The translations under genes and the position numbers were made by a program. Below are positions 42,355 to 50,968 of a stretch of 64,000 nt of DNA, one piece after another. The notes below the pieces were generated by a model. That model did not search any database. It was not told the DNA's origin and was given only the letters and a program-made list of their open reading frames with translations. How positions within the stretch are numbered: the first letter of the stretch is position 1; each line of letters opens with the position of its first letter. The stretch is taken from the NCBI RefSeq assembly GCF_003755185.1, contig NZ_RKIC01000009.1, positions 62,001 through 126,000 of the forward strand, given 5' to 3'. This DNA is from Frigoribacterium sp. PhB24. Its GTDB lineage: Bacteria > Actinomycetota > Actinomycetes > Actinomycetales > Microbacteriaceae.

Positions 42355-43011
42355 ATGACCGACAGGGAAGGCGTGGCGACGACGCCCGCCGAGACCGTCC
42401 TCGCGGCACCCCGGCGACCGGGTCGCAAGCGCGACCACAGCCGCGACCCCGAGATCCTCCGCTGCACCATCGACGTGCTCGCCGAGACCGGCTTCGAGGG
42501 CATGACCATCGAGATGGTCGCCGCCCGTGCCAAGGCGGGCAAGGCCACGCTCTACCGCCGCTGGGCCTCGAAGGGCGAGCTCGTGGTCGACGCGGTGGCC
42601 TGCCTCAAGCAGGGCGCCGTCGACCTCGACGGTCTGCCCGACACCGGGACGCTGCGCGGCGACCTCGTGGCGATGATCAAACCGCACAGCATCGACGACG
42701 CCGAGAAGAAGATGCGGGTCATGGCGGGTGTCGTCACGATGCTCTCGACGACTCCCGAGCTGGCCGAGGCCGTCGACGCCGCGATCGTCCAGCCCCGCGC
42801 CGAGGCCAACCGGTTGCTGCTGCGCCGGGCCCTCGAGCGAGGCGAGATCGCGGCCGACACCGACATCGAGGCGCTCGCCCTGGTCACCCCGTCGATGGTG
42901 TCCTACCGCGTGCTCGTCCTGCGCAAGCCGGTCGATCGCGACTACCTCGTCGGGCTGATCGACGGCGTGCTGCTGCCCGCCGCGGGGGTGCGCCAGACCG
43001 CTCGGGCATGA
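42355..43011 (+). CDS. TetR-family transcriptional regulator
   Basis: 218 residues. N-terminal helix-turn-helix: ILRCTIDVLAETGFEGMTIEMVAARAKAGKATLYRRWASKGEL (about 38-80), where the last part is the recognition helix. The C-terminal ligand domain (TetR_C pattern with VDAAIVQPRAEANRLLLRRALERGEI) follows. A basic RRPGRKRDHSRD lead precedes the DNA-binding domain. Expected to repress the divergent exporter and itself, released by an exported compound. Confidence 0.92.
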   Translation: MTDREGVATTPAETVLAAPRRPGRKRDHSRDPEILRCTIDVLAETGFEGMTIEMVAARAKAGKATLYRRWASKGELVVDAVACLKQGAVDLDGLPDTGTLRGDLVAMIKPHSIDDAEKKMRVMAGVVTMLSTTPELAEAVDAAIVQPRAEANRLLLRRALERGEIAADTDIEALALVTPSMVSYRVLVLRKPVDRDYLVGLIDGVLLPAAGVRQTARA

Positions 43012-43029
43012 CTCCGGTGCGGACCGGCG

Positions 43030-43041
43030 CCGCGCCTCCTC
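43030..43041 (-). repeat. Interspersed word copy after the tetR gene
   Basis: CCGCGCCTCCTC in reverse orientation, 18 nt beyond the tetR stop, in the 98-bp gap before the ligase fusion gene. Confidence 0.6.
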
Positions 43042-43109
43042 GTGTTCCGATCGTGTGAATTCCTCATGAAGCGGGTGGTGTGACCCGGGCTCGCCCGTAC
43101 TGTGCAGGC

Positions 43110-45731
43110 ATGAGCGCAGAGCTGACGCTGGGGGCGGAAGAAGAGCTCCACCTGATCGACCTCGGGACGAAGCGCCTGTCGGCCCGGGCGCCCCACCTGC
43201 TGGCCCGGCTGCCCGCCGACCGCTACGGTGCCGAACTGCAGCGCACGACGGTCGAGACCAACGTCCCGGTCGTGACCACGCTCGACGACCTGCGCCGCGA
43301 GATCTTGACGCTGCGACGCGACCTGGTCGAGGTGGCCACGGCCGAGGGGCTCGCGATCGGCGCGGTCGGCACGGCCCCGCGCAGCGAGTTCGCCGATTTC
43401 GAGCTGACCACGACGGGTCGCTACGGCCGCATGCACGAGCAGTACCGGCTGCTCGTCGACGAGCAGCTCATCTGCGGCCTGCAGATCCACGTGGGTGTCT
43501 CCGACCGCGATCTCGCCGTGCGGATCGCCGGCCGCATCGCCCCCGTGCTGCCGGCCCTGCTCGCGCTGAGTGCCAGCTCGCCGTACTGGAACGGGCAGGA
43601 CACCGGCTACGCGAGCATCCGTTCGATCATCTGGCAGCGATGGCCGAGCGCCGGGGCGACCGGGCCGATGGCCGACGCCGCCGAGTACGACCGACTGCTC
43701 GCCGATCTGATCGACACGGGGGTGATCGCCGACAGCAAGATGGCCTACTTCGACGTCCGACCGTCCAGCCACGCGCCCACCCTCGAGCTGCGTACCTGCG
43801 ACGCCTGCCCGCTGGTGGACGACGCCGTGCTGATCGCCGGGCTCTACCGCGCCGCCGTGCGTCGGGCCGAGACGGACATCGAGGCCGGCCGCCCCGCCGA
43901 GCACCGGGCCGCTCCGCTGCACCGTGCCGCGATGTGGCAGGCGGCGCGCGGCGGGCTCGGCGGCGAGCTGCTCGACCTCGAGCAGCACCCCTCGCGGCTG
44001 CCCGCGGCCGAGGCCGTCCGTCAGCTCGTGGCCCGGCTACGCCCTCAGCTCGAGGAGTTCGGCGACTGGCAGACCGTGAACGACCTCGCCGAGGCCACGC
44101 TCGCCCGAGGCAACTCGGCCGATCGGCAGCGCGCCGCCTTCGCCGAACGGGGTCGACTCGACGACGTGGTCGACCTCGTCGTCCGCGAGACCCACGGCCC
44201 CGCCGCCGGGCCGGACGCGTCGTCGCCGACCCTCGTGGGGTACCGGTTCCGCGCCGGCGACGAAGCGATCGGCCCCGGCCTGAACCCCCGGTCGGCCTAC
44301 CGCGAGATCGCCGGGTTCTTCCGACAGCTCGACGCGACCGAGGCCCATGCCCGGGGCGACGCCCGAGACGCCTGGTGCGAACGGGACGGACCGGGGTTCG
44401 GCGTGGACGGTGACCACCGGGCCTTCCGGTGCGACCTCGTGCCTCGCATCGTGACACACCACGAGTGGAGCCTGCTCGCGGCAGGGCTCACGCAGCGGGC
44501 CCGGGCCGTCGAGTCGTTCCTCCGCGACGCGTACGGCGGGCGCCGCATCGTCGCGGACGGAGTGCTCGGTCACGAGCAGGTCGTCGGCGCGGCGGGCTGG
44601 CGGGACGAGGCCACGCGACTGCCGGCGGACGCGGTGCGGGCCGCGGTGCAGGGTTTCGACCTGGTGCGCGACGAGCTGGGTGGCTGGCGCGTGCTCGAGG
44701 ACAACGTGAGGTCACCCAGTGGTGCCGCGTTCTCGATCGCGGCACGGCGGGTGCTCGACGAGGTGGTGCCGGACGCTCCGCGGCCGGCGGGGCTGCTCGA
44801 CCCGACGAGCGTGTTCGCGGTGCTGCGGGCGACCGTGTTGGCCCACGCCGCGCCTCCTCGGGTCGGCGAGGACGCGGCGCGCGAGCCCGTCGGCGCGGTC
44901 CTCAGCGAGGGCCCGACGAGCTCGGCCTGGTACGAGCACCGCACGCTGGCCGAGGGTGCCGGGCTCTCGCTGCTGCAGGCCGACGACGTCGAGGTGCGGG
45001 AGGCGCGGGTCGTCGACCGCAGGACCGGCGCCGTCGTCGACGCCCTCTACCTGCGCCTCGACCGCGAGGTGGTCGACGTGCACGCGCCGCACGACCCGTT
45101 GCTCGGCGAGCACCTGATGGACGTGGCGGCGGCGGGCGGTGTCGTGCTGGTCAATGCCCCCGGGAACGGGCTCGCCGACGACAAGGCGATGTACTGCGCG
45201 GTGCCCGACCTGATCTGGTACTACCTGGGCGAGCGCCCGTTGCTCGAGTCGGTGCCGACCTATCGGCCGGGCGATCCGGCCGAACGGCTCGCGGTGCTCG
45301 ACCGGGTGGGCGAGCTCGTCACGAAGCCGGTGGGCGGCGAGGGCGGTCGGGGTGTGCTGATCGGACCCTCGGCGAGCGCCGCGGTCGTGGCCGAGCGGCG
45401 GGCCGAGATCGCCCGCGACCCGGCCGGCTGGGTCGCGCAGGAGGTGGTGACGTTGTCGTCGCACCCGACCCTGACCTCGAGCGGGCTGCAGCCGCGGCAC
45501 GTCGACCTGCGCTGCTTCGTCTACCTGACCGGCACGGGCGAGGGCGAGAGCGTGCTGGCCGACCTCGGCCTGACCCGCGTGGCGCCCGAGGGCAGCCTGA
45601 TCGTCAACTCGTCGCAGGGTGGGGGCGCGAAGGACACCTGGATCGTCGGCGAGGCGTCCGAGCCGCCCGACCCATCCGCCGCCGCGGCACCCGCGGACGG
45701 CACCGCGTCTCGTGCACGACACCGCGACTAG
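43110..45731 (+). CDS. Fusion of GCS2-type carboxylate-amine ligase and circularly permuted ATP-grasp
   Basis: 873 residues from the ATG at 43110 (TACTGT 6 nt upstream). Residues about 1-365 are a YbdK/GCS2 glutamate-cysteine-ligase-like domain: LGAEEELHLIDLGTKRLS, ICGLQIHVGVSD, SSPYWNGQDTGYASIRSIIWQRWP and THAPTLELRTCDACP-like end. Residues about 400-840 are a circularly permuted type 2 ATP-grasp: LVPRIVTHHEWSLLAAGL, VLEDNVRSPSGAAFSIA, VTKPVGGEGGRGVLIGP, RHVDLRCFVYL. Both halves should ligate amines to carboxylates with ATP, suggesting two-step synthesis of a small peptide-like product. The product is unknown. Confidence 0.85.
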   Translation: MSAELTLGAEEELHLIDLGTKRLSARAPHLLARLPADRYGAELQRTTVETNVPVVTTLDDLRREILTLRRDLVEVATAEGLAIGAVGTAPRSEFADFELTTTGRYGRMHEQYRLLVDEQLICGLQIHVGVSDRDLAVRIAGRIAPVLPALLALSASSPYWNGQDTGYASIRSIIWQRWPSAGATGPMADAAEYDRLLADLIDTGVIADSKMAYFDVRPSSHAPTLELRTCDACPLVDDAVLIAGLYRAAVRRAETDIEAGRPAEHRAAPLHRAAMWQAARGGLGGELLDLEQHPSRLPAAEAVRQLVARLRPQLEEFGDWQTVNDLAEATLARGNSADRQRAAFAERGRLDDVVDLVVRETHGPAAGPDASSPTLVGYRFRAGDEAIGPGLNPRSAYREIAGFFRQLDATEAHARGDARDAWCERDGPGFGVDGDHRAFRCDLVPRIVTHHEWSLLAAGLTQRARAVESFLRDAYGGRRIVADGVLGHEQVVGAAGWRDEATRLPADAVRAAVQGFDLVRDELGGWRVLEDNVRSPSGAAFSIAARRVLDEVVPDAPRPAGLLDPTSVFAVLRATVLAHAAPPRVGEDAAREPVGAVLSEGPTSSAWYEHRTLAEGAGLSLLQADDVEVREARVVDRRTGAVVDALYLRLDREVVDVHAPHDPLLGEHLMDVAAAGGVVLVNAPGNGLADDKAMYCAVPDLIWYYLGERPLLESVPTYRPGDPAERLAVLDRVGELVTKPVGGEGGRGVLIGPSASAAVVAERRAEIARDPAGWVAQEVVTLSSHPTLTSSGLQPRHVDLRCFVYLTGTGEGESVLADLGLTRVAPEGSLIVNSSQGGGAKDTWIVGEASEPPDPSAAAAPADGTASRARHRD

Positions 45732-45769
45732 TCCCGGTGCGGCGCCCGACACGCGGTGCGACGGGGGCC

Positions 45770-45779
45770 GGAGGCGCGG
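45770..45779 (+). repeat. Interspersed word copy between convergent genes
   Basis: GGAGGCGCGG in the 60-bp gap between the ligase fusion and the convergent small gene. Confidence 0.55.
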
Positions 45780-45791
45780 TGACGGCGTCGG

Positions 45792-46148
45792 TCAGAAGGG
45801 CCCGGCCGCCTTCGCGACGGCCTCGAACAGAGCGGTCGTGTCGTCGTCGCGGCGCTTGACCGACGTGCCGATCGTGCCAGCGGGGGAGTGGATCTCGGCC
45901 GAGACGCGGCTGCCCTTGTCGGACGCGGCGAAGTCCAGCCGGACGGCGTCCGCGTCGCTCGCCGAGGCCGAGCGACGCAGCAGCGTGGCACCCGTCTCGT
46001 CGGCGTCGCTCAGCGAGAACGTGGGGCTCGCCTGCAGCGCTCGGCGCACGAGGCCGGGCAGCATGGCCACCGGCAGCTTGAGCTCGAGCGTCGCCCGGGT
46101 CACCTCGGGGTCGCCTCGGACGATCTGGGGTCCCTGCGTGTCGGCCAT
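45792..46148 (-). CDS. Small soluble protein of unknown function
   Basis: 118 residues from the ATG at 46148, with TACGCT exactly 6 nt upstream. Predicted as one alpha/beta domain: TRATLELKLPVAMLPGLVRRAL, DADAVRLDFAASDKGSRVSAEI, DDTTALFEAVAKAAGPF. No signal peptide or membrane segment. The pattern is like small START/polyketide-cyclase-type or tip-associated proteins, but the match is too weak to name. Divergent from a membrane protein gene with the same promoter hexamer. Confidence 0.65.
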   Translation of the reverse strand: MADTQGPQIVRGDPEVTRATLELKLPVAMLPGLVRRALQASPTFSLSDADETGATLLRRSASASDADAVRLDFAASDKGSRVSAEIHSPAGTIGTSVKRRDDDTTALFEAVAKAAGPF

Positions 46149-46154
46149 GGTCGG

Positions 46155-46240
46155 AGCGTAGTGCCGACGGGAGGCGCCGTCGATCCGTAGGCGGCTCCGC
46201 CATGAGGATATCTCGCCGAAGCTCGTCGTTCCCCTACGCT
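46155..46240. promoter_or_regulatory. Back-to-back leaderless promoters with identical -10 hexamers
   Basis: TACGCT on the minus strand (46160-46155) is 6 nt from the ATG at 46148, and TACGCT on the plus strand (46235-46240) is 6 nt from the ATG at 46247. The spacing puts transcription start at or next to the A of each ATG. Confidence 0.6.
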
Positions 46241-46246
46241 GGCACC

Positions 46247-47449
46247 ATGAGTGAACCGACCCCTCTGCCTGCTTCGGGCGCGCCCCTCCTCCCTCCGCCT
46301 CCTTCCGCCGACGAGATGCGGGCGACGAGCGAGCGCATCGACGAGCTGACCCGGGTGTCCGAACTCCGGGGCATCGACGACACCGACGCCCAGGCCGACC
46401 TCTGGGACGCGCTCTTCGCCCTCGACCGCTGGTGGTTCATCGCGCGCGGCGAGCTGCCCGACGTCCAGCCACTGGTGGCCGACGTCGACGGACGTCCGAT
46501 GGTCCTGGCCTTCACGTCGCCCGCGCGGGCACACGAGCACGCCGTCGCCAGAGGGCTGTCCGAAGAGGACGCCGGGCGCCTCCTGGCCCTTCCCTCGCGC
46601 GGGTTCGTCGAGGGGGCGGCGGACACCGAACGGACGGGTGTCTTCGGCGTCCTCTTCGACGTCGAGGGCCGGGGGCCGTACGCCCCCCTCGGCGCGCTCG
46701 ACGCGATGCGCAGCTTCGGCCTCGACCGGCAGGCGCGACGGTCGACCGCAACCGACGCACCCGCGCCCGCGCCCACCCCCTCGGACCGCTTCGCCCGGCC
46801 GACCGACGCACCGGTGCTCGTCGTCGCCCACGACGGGCGACGGCTCCGACGGCAGCTCGTCGGTTCGGGGATCGGCGTCCTCCTCGCGCTCGCCCTGCTC
46901 GCCGCGCTCGTGACCTGGGCGATCACCAGCACGGCGCTGCTCTGGATCGTGGTCGCCCTCTGGGTCCTGCCGACGCTGTTGCCGATCGCGACGTTCGCCG
47001 AGTACGTCGGAGCCGCCCGTCGCCGTGGCCGGCCGTCCCTGTCGGTCCACGCGTCGGCGATCGTCGTCGACGACAGCGTCGTCGTGCCGTGGGACTCGAT
47101 CACACGGGTGAGCTGGGTCGACGGGCCGGCCGGCAACCTCGCCGGTGCCGCAGGGCGGCCGATGCGACGACTCTCGATCATCGCCCGCCTGTTCGCGATC
47201 GGCGACGGCAAGCGGCTCGTCAACTTCCACCTGCGCGACCACGACGAGGTGCGTCGGCACGCCGGCGACGCCGGGACGACCCGTCTGGTCGACCCGACCC
47301 TCGCGACGCCCTCGCTGCCGGCGGATGCCGCGCACGCCTACGTCGTCCTCACCGACGCCCTCGGGTCGAAGGACTTCACCGCCATGACCGTGGTGCTGCA
47401 CCGCCTGGTCGAGGCCCGCGGGCTCGGCTGGTCCCGCGCCGCCGAGTAG
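46247..47449 (+). CDS. Membrane protein with SseB-like N-terminal region
   Basis: 400 residues from the ATG at 46247. Residues about 45-165 (LWDALFALDRWWFIARGE, VDGRPMVLAFTSPARAHEHAVARGL) are clearly related to the C-terminal part of the next gene and resemble SseB-type domains. Two adjacent membrane helices follow (about 205-250), then a PH-like beta segment (HASAIVVDDSVVVPWDSITRVSWVDG) and a helical end. The function is not known. Confidence 0.7.
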   Translation: MSEPTPLPASGAPLLPPPPSADEMRATSERIDELTRVSELRGIDDTDAQADLWDALFALDRWWFIARGELPDVQPLVADVDGRPMVLAFTSPARAHEHAVARGLSEEDAGRLLALPSRGFVEGAADTERTGVFGVLFDVEGRGPYAPLGALDAMRSFGLDRQARRSTATDAPAPAPTPSDRFARPTDAPVLVVAHDGRRLRRQLVGSGIGVLLALALLAALVTWAITSTALLWIVVALWVLPTLLPIATFAEYVGAARRRGRPSLSVHASAIVVDDSVVVPWDSITRVSWVDGPAGNLAGAAGRPMRRLSIIARLFAIGDGKRLVNFHLRDHDEVRRHAGDAGTTRLVDPTLATPSLPADAAHAYVVLTDALGSKDFTAMTVVLHRLVEARGLGWSRAAE

Positions 47450-47526
47450 GCCGCAGACCACCAGGTGGACAGGGCGGGGTGAGGTCGGGCGCCCCCGCTA
47501 CCCGGACGAGGCCGGGTGGGTCGCCC

Positions 47527-47532
47527 TACGCT
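47527..47532 (+). promoter_or_regulatory. -10 hexamer of a leaderless promoter
   Basis: TACGCT, 6 nt before the ATG at 47539; the eight bases around it repeat those before the preceding paralogue (CCTACGCTGG in both). Confidence 0.6.
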
Positions 47533-47538
47533 GGGGCG

Positions 47539-48306
47539 ATGCCGAGCACCGCCCCCTCCGACCCCCGCCGCCCGTCGAGCCCTCGCGGCCCGTCCGGCAC
47601 CGCCGCGCTCACCTGGGGCGTCGTGTTGCTCGCGATCGCCGTGGTCGGGTCGCCGATCGGTGCGTCGGTGCTACTCGTGGGGCTCGTGGCTCCCGGGCGT
47701 CAGTCGTCCGTGGACGTCGTGGTCTCCCTGGCGGTGGTCGCCGTGCTCGTCGCCGGTGGTGTGCTGCTCGTCCGCGTCGGGCTGGTCCGGCGGAGGCGCT
47801 CCCGGCTCGAGAAGGTCGTCGACCGGGCCGCCTCGCCGGGGGGAGGGACGCCCTCGACCCCGCCCGCGCCTCCTCGGGTCGCTCCCGGGCCCGCGGCGCC
47901 GATCGTCGTGACGCCGCCTCCGGTCGACGCGACGCCGGTGCGGACCACGGCCGTCGTGGTGGACGACCCGGTCGCCCAGTGGCGCTCGGCCTTCCGACTC
48001 GAGGCCTGGTGGTTCGTCGACCGCGGCACGGCAGGGGCCTCGAAGCCCTTCGCCGTCGTCGACGAGGGCACGCCGACCCTGCTCGCCTTCACGTCACCCG
48101 AACGCGCCCGGGACGCCGCCCTCGCCCGCGGCCTCGACGCGTCCTCCGCCGACCGGCTGGTCTGGCGCGCACCCGCCGACTTCGTGGCCGACGTCGGCAC
48201 CTACACGCGCGCCGGGCTGAGGCGCCTGGCGCTCGACCCCGACCAGCACGGGGCCTCGGGCGCCCTCGCGGCGCTGCCCGAGATCGCGCGGCTCGTCCGC
48301 CGCTGA
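47539..48306 (+). CDS. Membrane protein paralogous to its upstream neighbour
   Basis: 255 residues. Two N-terminal membrane helices (about 22-45 and 52-75), a basic stretch, a Pro/Val-rich linker (about 95-135, including a segment encoded by an interspersed-word copy at 47864) and a C-terminal SseB-like domain: RLEAWWFVDRGT, TLLAFTSPERARDAALARGLD, FVADVGTYTRAG. The same WWF-RG-LAFTSP-RA-ARGL series occurs in the upstream protein, but with domain order reversed relative to the membrane helices. Function unknown. Confidence 0.7.
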   Translation: MPSTAPSDPRRPSSPRGPSGTAALTWGVVLLAIAVVGSPIGASVLLVGLVAPGRQSSVDVVVSLAVVAVLVAGGVLLVRVGLVRRRRSRLEKVVDRAASPGGGTPSTPPAPPRVAPGPAAPIVVTPPPVDATPVRTTAVVVDDPVAQWRSAFRLEAWWFVDRGTAGASKPFAVVDEGTPTLLAFTSPERARDAALARGLDASSADRLVWRAPADFVADVGTYTRAGLRRLALDPDQHGASGALAALPEIARLVRR

Positions 48307-48321
48307 GGGCGTCCGCTCGGG

Positions 48322-49035
48322 TCAGTTCCAGCGGTAGCCGTGCTCGGGTCGCCCCGGGCTGCCGTAGCGGGGTTCGCGGGTCGCCGCACCCGTGTCGGCG
48401 AGGTGCTCGAGGTACCGGCGAGCGGTCACCCGCGACACCCCGGCGGCGTCGGACACCTCGCCCGCGGACGGAGATCCGCCCCGGCGCAGCACCGCGACGA
48501 CCTGCTCGAGCGTGGCCGGGGCCAGGCCCTTCGCCAGCCGCGGCGCCGGCGCCCGACGCAGGGTGGCGAAGCCCGAGTCGACCTCGGACTGGGTCACCTG
48601 CCCCTGCCCGGCGGCGAGCGACTCGCGGAACGACCGGTAGGCCCCGAGGCGGTCGGCGAAGGTCGCGAACGTGAACGGCTTGATCAGGTACTGGACGATG
48701 CCGAGCGACACCGCCGTCCGCACGACCGAGGCGTCGCGCACGGCCGTGATCGCGATGACGTCCACGGTCGAACCCGCCGCACGCAGGGCCCGACAGAGTT
48801 GCAGGCCGTGCGTGTCGGGCAGGTTCATGTCGAGCAGCACGAGGTCGAGGCCCGCTCCGTCGGGACCGCCCGCCGCCCGGACCGCGTCGAGCGTCTCGCG
48901 TCCGTCGCGGGCCCGACCGACCACCTCGAAGCCGTTCAACCGCTCGAGGTAGGCGACGTGCGCCTCCGCGGTCAGGGGCTCGTCCTCGACGACGAGCACG
49001 CGGACCCGGTCGTCGGACGAGGAGGCGCGGGTCAC
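48322..49035 (-). CDS. CitB/DcuR-type response regulator
   Basis: 237 residues from a GTG overlapping the kinase stop (GTGA). Receiver: acidic pair in VVEDEP, Asp69 in LVLLDMNLPD, Thr in AITAV, Lys in YLIKPFTF. The C-terminal part (about 165-237) is a helix-turn-helix of the CitB/DpiA type (GEVSDAAGVSRVTARRYLEHL). These regulators activate transport and metabolism of citrate or C4-dicarboxylates, fitting the DctA gene divergent from the kinase. The first codons (TRASSS) are encoded by an interspersed-word copy at 49021-49031. Confidence 0.92.
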   Translation of the reverse strand: MTRASSSDDRVRVLVVEDEPLTAEAHVAYLERLNGFEVVGRARDGRETLDAVRAAGGPDGAGLDLVLLDMNLPDTHGLQLCRALRAAGSTVDVIAITAVRDASVVRTAVSLGIVQYLIKPFTFATFADRLGAYRSFRESLAAGQGQVTQSEVDSGFATLRRAPAPRLAKGLAPATLEQVVAVLRRGGSPSAGEVSDAAGVSRVTARRYLEHLADTGAATREPRYGSPGRPEHGYRWN

Positions 49036-50795
49036 GACCGCACCTCGCCCCGACGCCGCGTGAGGGGGGCGGCGTCGTCCGGCCCCCGGTCGGGCAGCAG
49101 CACCGAGAAGGTGGTCCCGTCCGGCCCCGTGACGACGTCGAGCCGGCCCCCGACCCGACCCACGGCCTGACGCACGAGCGCGAGGCCGATGCCGCGCCCA
49201 CCCGCCCCCGCCGGCTTCGTGCTGAACCCCCGGCGGAAGGCCAGCTCGACGTCGTCGAGCCCCGGACCGTCGTCCTCGACGTCGAGCTGGACTCCGTCCT
49301 CGACCCGGGCCACGGTCACCTCGACCCGGGGCGGTCGCGCCGGGGGAGCGGCGGGGTCGAGGGTCGGCGCGACCGCGTCGAAGGCGTTGTCGACCAGGTT
49401 GCCCACGATCGTCACGAGGTCCCCGGGCTCGAGGTCGATCGGGCCGATGCCGGGCTCGACGTCGACACGCAGCTCGATCGACCGTTCGCGGGCCTGGGCC
49501 GCCTTGCCGAGCAACAGGGCGGCCAGCGTCGGTTCGTCGATCGAGGTGACGACCCGGTCGGCGAAGCGCTGACCGAGATCGAGCTCGTCGGCCGCGAACC
49601 GCAGCGCCTCGTCGCCACGACCGAGCTCGATCAACGACACGATGGTGTGCAACCGGTTCGAGAACTCATGGGTCTGCGACCGCAGCGCGTCCGACAGCGT
49701 GCGCATGGTCTCGACCTCGCCCGAGAGATGGGTGAGCTCGGTGTGGTCGCGCAGGGTCGTCACCGTCCCGAGCGTGCGCCGGGCACGAGGGCGGGCCGCG
49801 CCGGTGGCCGCCGCCGCGCCTCCCACCGGCGCCGCGCCTCCCACCGGCGCCGCGCCTCCTCGTCCGATCGCCGGCGCCGTGCGCGACGGGCCGCCGGTGG
49901 GCTCGGTGGCCTCCTGGTTGACGACGAGCACGCGCTCGTCGGTCACGTGCACCTCGTCGGAGGCGCGGCGCCCCGAGGCCAGCAGCTCGCGCAGGGAGGC
50001 GGGCAGCCGCAGCTCGGACAACGGGACGGGCGCCGCGATGCCCCCCGTCGGCAGGTCGAGCAGCTCGGCCGCCTGGTCGTTGTAGAGCGTCAGGCGCCCC
50101 CGCTCGTCGACGAGCACGAGCCCCTCGCGCACCGAGTGCAGGACCCCCTCGTAGTACGCGAACATCCGAGCGAGCTCTTCGGGGCCACGGCCCCAGGTCA
50201 CCCGGCGCAGGTACCGGCTGAGCAGCCACGAGACGCCGCCGCCGAGCAGCACGGTCGCCCCCGCGGCGGCGAACACGAGCGGAAGGCGCTCGCCGACCGA
50301 CTGCGTGATGTTGTCGACCGTGACCCCGGCCGAGACGAGGGCGACCACCTCGCCGTCGCTCTCGATCGGCACGACCGCCCGCACGGACGGACCGAGCGTG
50401 CCGGCGTAGGTCTCGGTGAACGACTCCCCGCCGAGCGCCGGGGCGATCGTGCCGACGAACGGGCGCCCGATCTCGTCGGGGTCGGGGTGCGTCAGGCGGG
50501 TGCGATCGGGGCGCATGATGGTGACGAAGTCGGTCGACGTGTCGCTCATCAGGGCGACCGCGTAGGGCTGCAGCAGGGCGCTCGGGTCGGACGAGCCGAG
50601 GGCTCCGACGACGTAGGGGTTGTCGGCGATCGAGGTGGCGAGGGCCAGGCAGGCCCGTGCGGCCGAGCGGTCGGCGTCGTCGCGCGCCGAGCGGACGGTC
50701 CAGGCCGTCGCGAGCACGGTCACGGCGACGACGAAGACCACGAGCAGCGCGAACAGCCGGGTGGCGATGCTCCACCTGGTGGGATCGACGGTCAT
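49032..50795 (-). CDS. CitA/DcuS-type sensor histidine kinase
   Basis: 587 residues from the ATG at 50795. Membrane helix at about 12-33, external PAS-like sensor to about 165 (TDFVTIMRPDRTRLTHPDPDEIGRPF with the family Arg/His ligand-binding type residues), second helix at about 170-195, cytoplasmic PAS, then the H-box SQTHEFSNRLHTIVSLIELG and HATPase VGNLVDNAFDA and GRGIGLALVRQAVGRVGG. Di/tricarboxylate sensing is expected. The linker between PAS and H-box carries a repeated GGAAPV insert (see 49814-49859). Confidence 0.92.
   Translation of the reverse strand: MTVDPTRWSIATRLFALLVVFVVAVTVLATAWTVRSARDDADRSAARACLALATSIADNPYVVGALGSSDPSALLQPYAVALMSDTSTDFVTIMRPDRTRLTHPDPDEIGRPFVGTIAPALGGESFTETYAGTLGPSVRAVVPIESDGEVVALVSAGVTVDNITQSVGERLPLVFAAAGATVLLGGGVSWLLSRYLRRVTWGRGPEELARMFAYYEGVLHSVREGLVLVDERGRLTLYNDQAAELLDLPTGGIAAPVPLSELRLPASLRELLASGRRASDEVHVTDERVLVVNQEATEPTGGPSRTAPAIGRGGAAPVGGAAPVGGAAAATGAARPRARRTLGTVTTLRDHTELTHLSGEVETMRTLSDALRSQTHEFSNRLHTIVSLIELGRGDEALRFAADELDLGQRFADRVVTSIDEPTLAALLLGKAAQARERSIELRVDVEPGIGPIDLEPGDLVTIVGNLVDNAFDAVAPTLDPAAPPARPPRVEVTVARVEDGVQLDVEDDGPGLDDVELAFRRGFSTKPAGAGGRGIGLALVRQAVGRVGGRLDVVTGPDGTTFSVLLPDRGPDDAAPLTRRRGEVRS
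49814..49859 (-). repeat. Three 18-bp tandem copies of the interspersed word inside a kinase gene
   Basis: CCGCGCCTCC occurs at 49814, 49832 and 49850, exactly 18 bp apart, encoding a GGAAPV repeat in the linker of the DcuS-type kinase. Copies are identical over the unit except at the ends, so the expansion looks recent. A further forward copy lies at 49959. Confidence 0.85.
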
Positions 50796-50968
50796 CTCGG
50801 ACGTGCTCCTCGCTGCGCTGCGGCCGGGGTCCATCATGACGCACGACCGGCGCGACCAGTATGACCACAACGTCGACGCCCGGCGGGCGACCGGCCAGAG
50901 TCGCCGCAACGAACCCCGCACGACCGTCGACGACGACGCCGCCGGTCACGAGCTCGAGGAAGACCCCC
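50796..50968. promoter_or_regulatory. Divergent region between the DcuS-type kinase and dctA
   Basis: 173 bp holding both promoters. No clear palindrome or direct repeat was seen for the CitB-type regulator. The dctA ribosome site GAGGA (50956-50960) is at its right end. Confidence 0.4.

Noticed and set aside
49814-49859. CRISPR-like array
   Set aside because: Units are contiguous 18-bp in-frame repeats without spacers and there are no cas genes.
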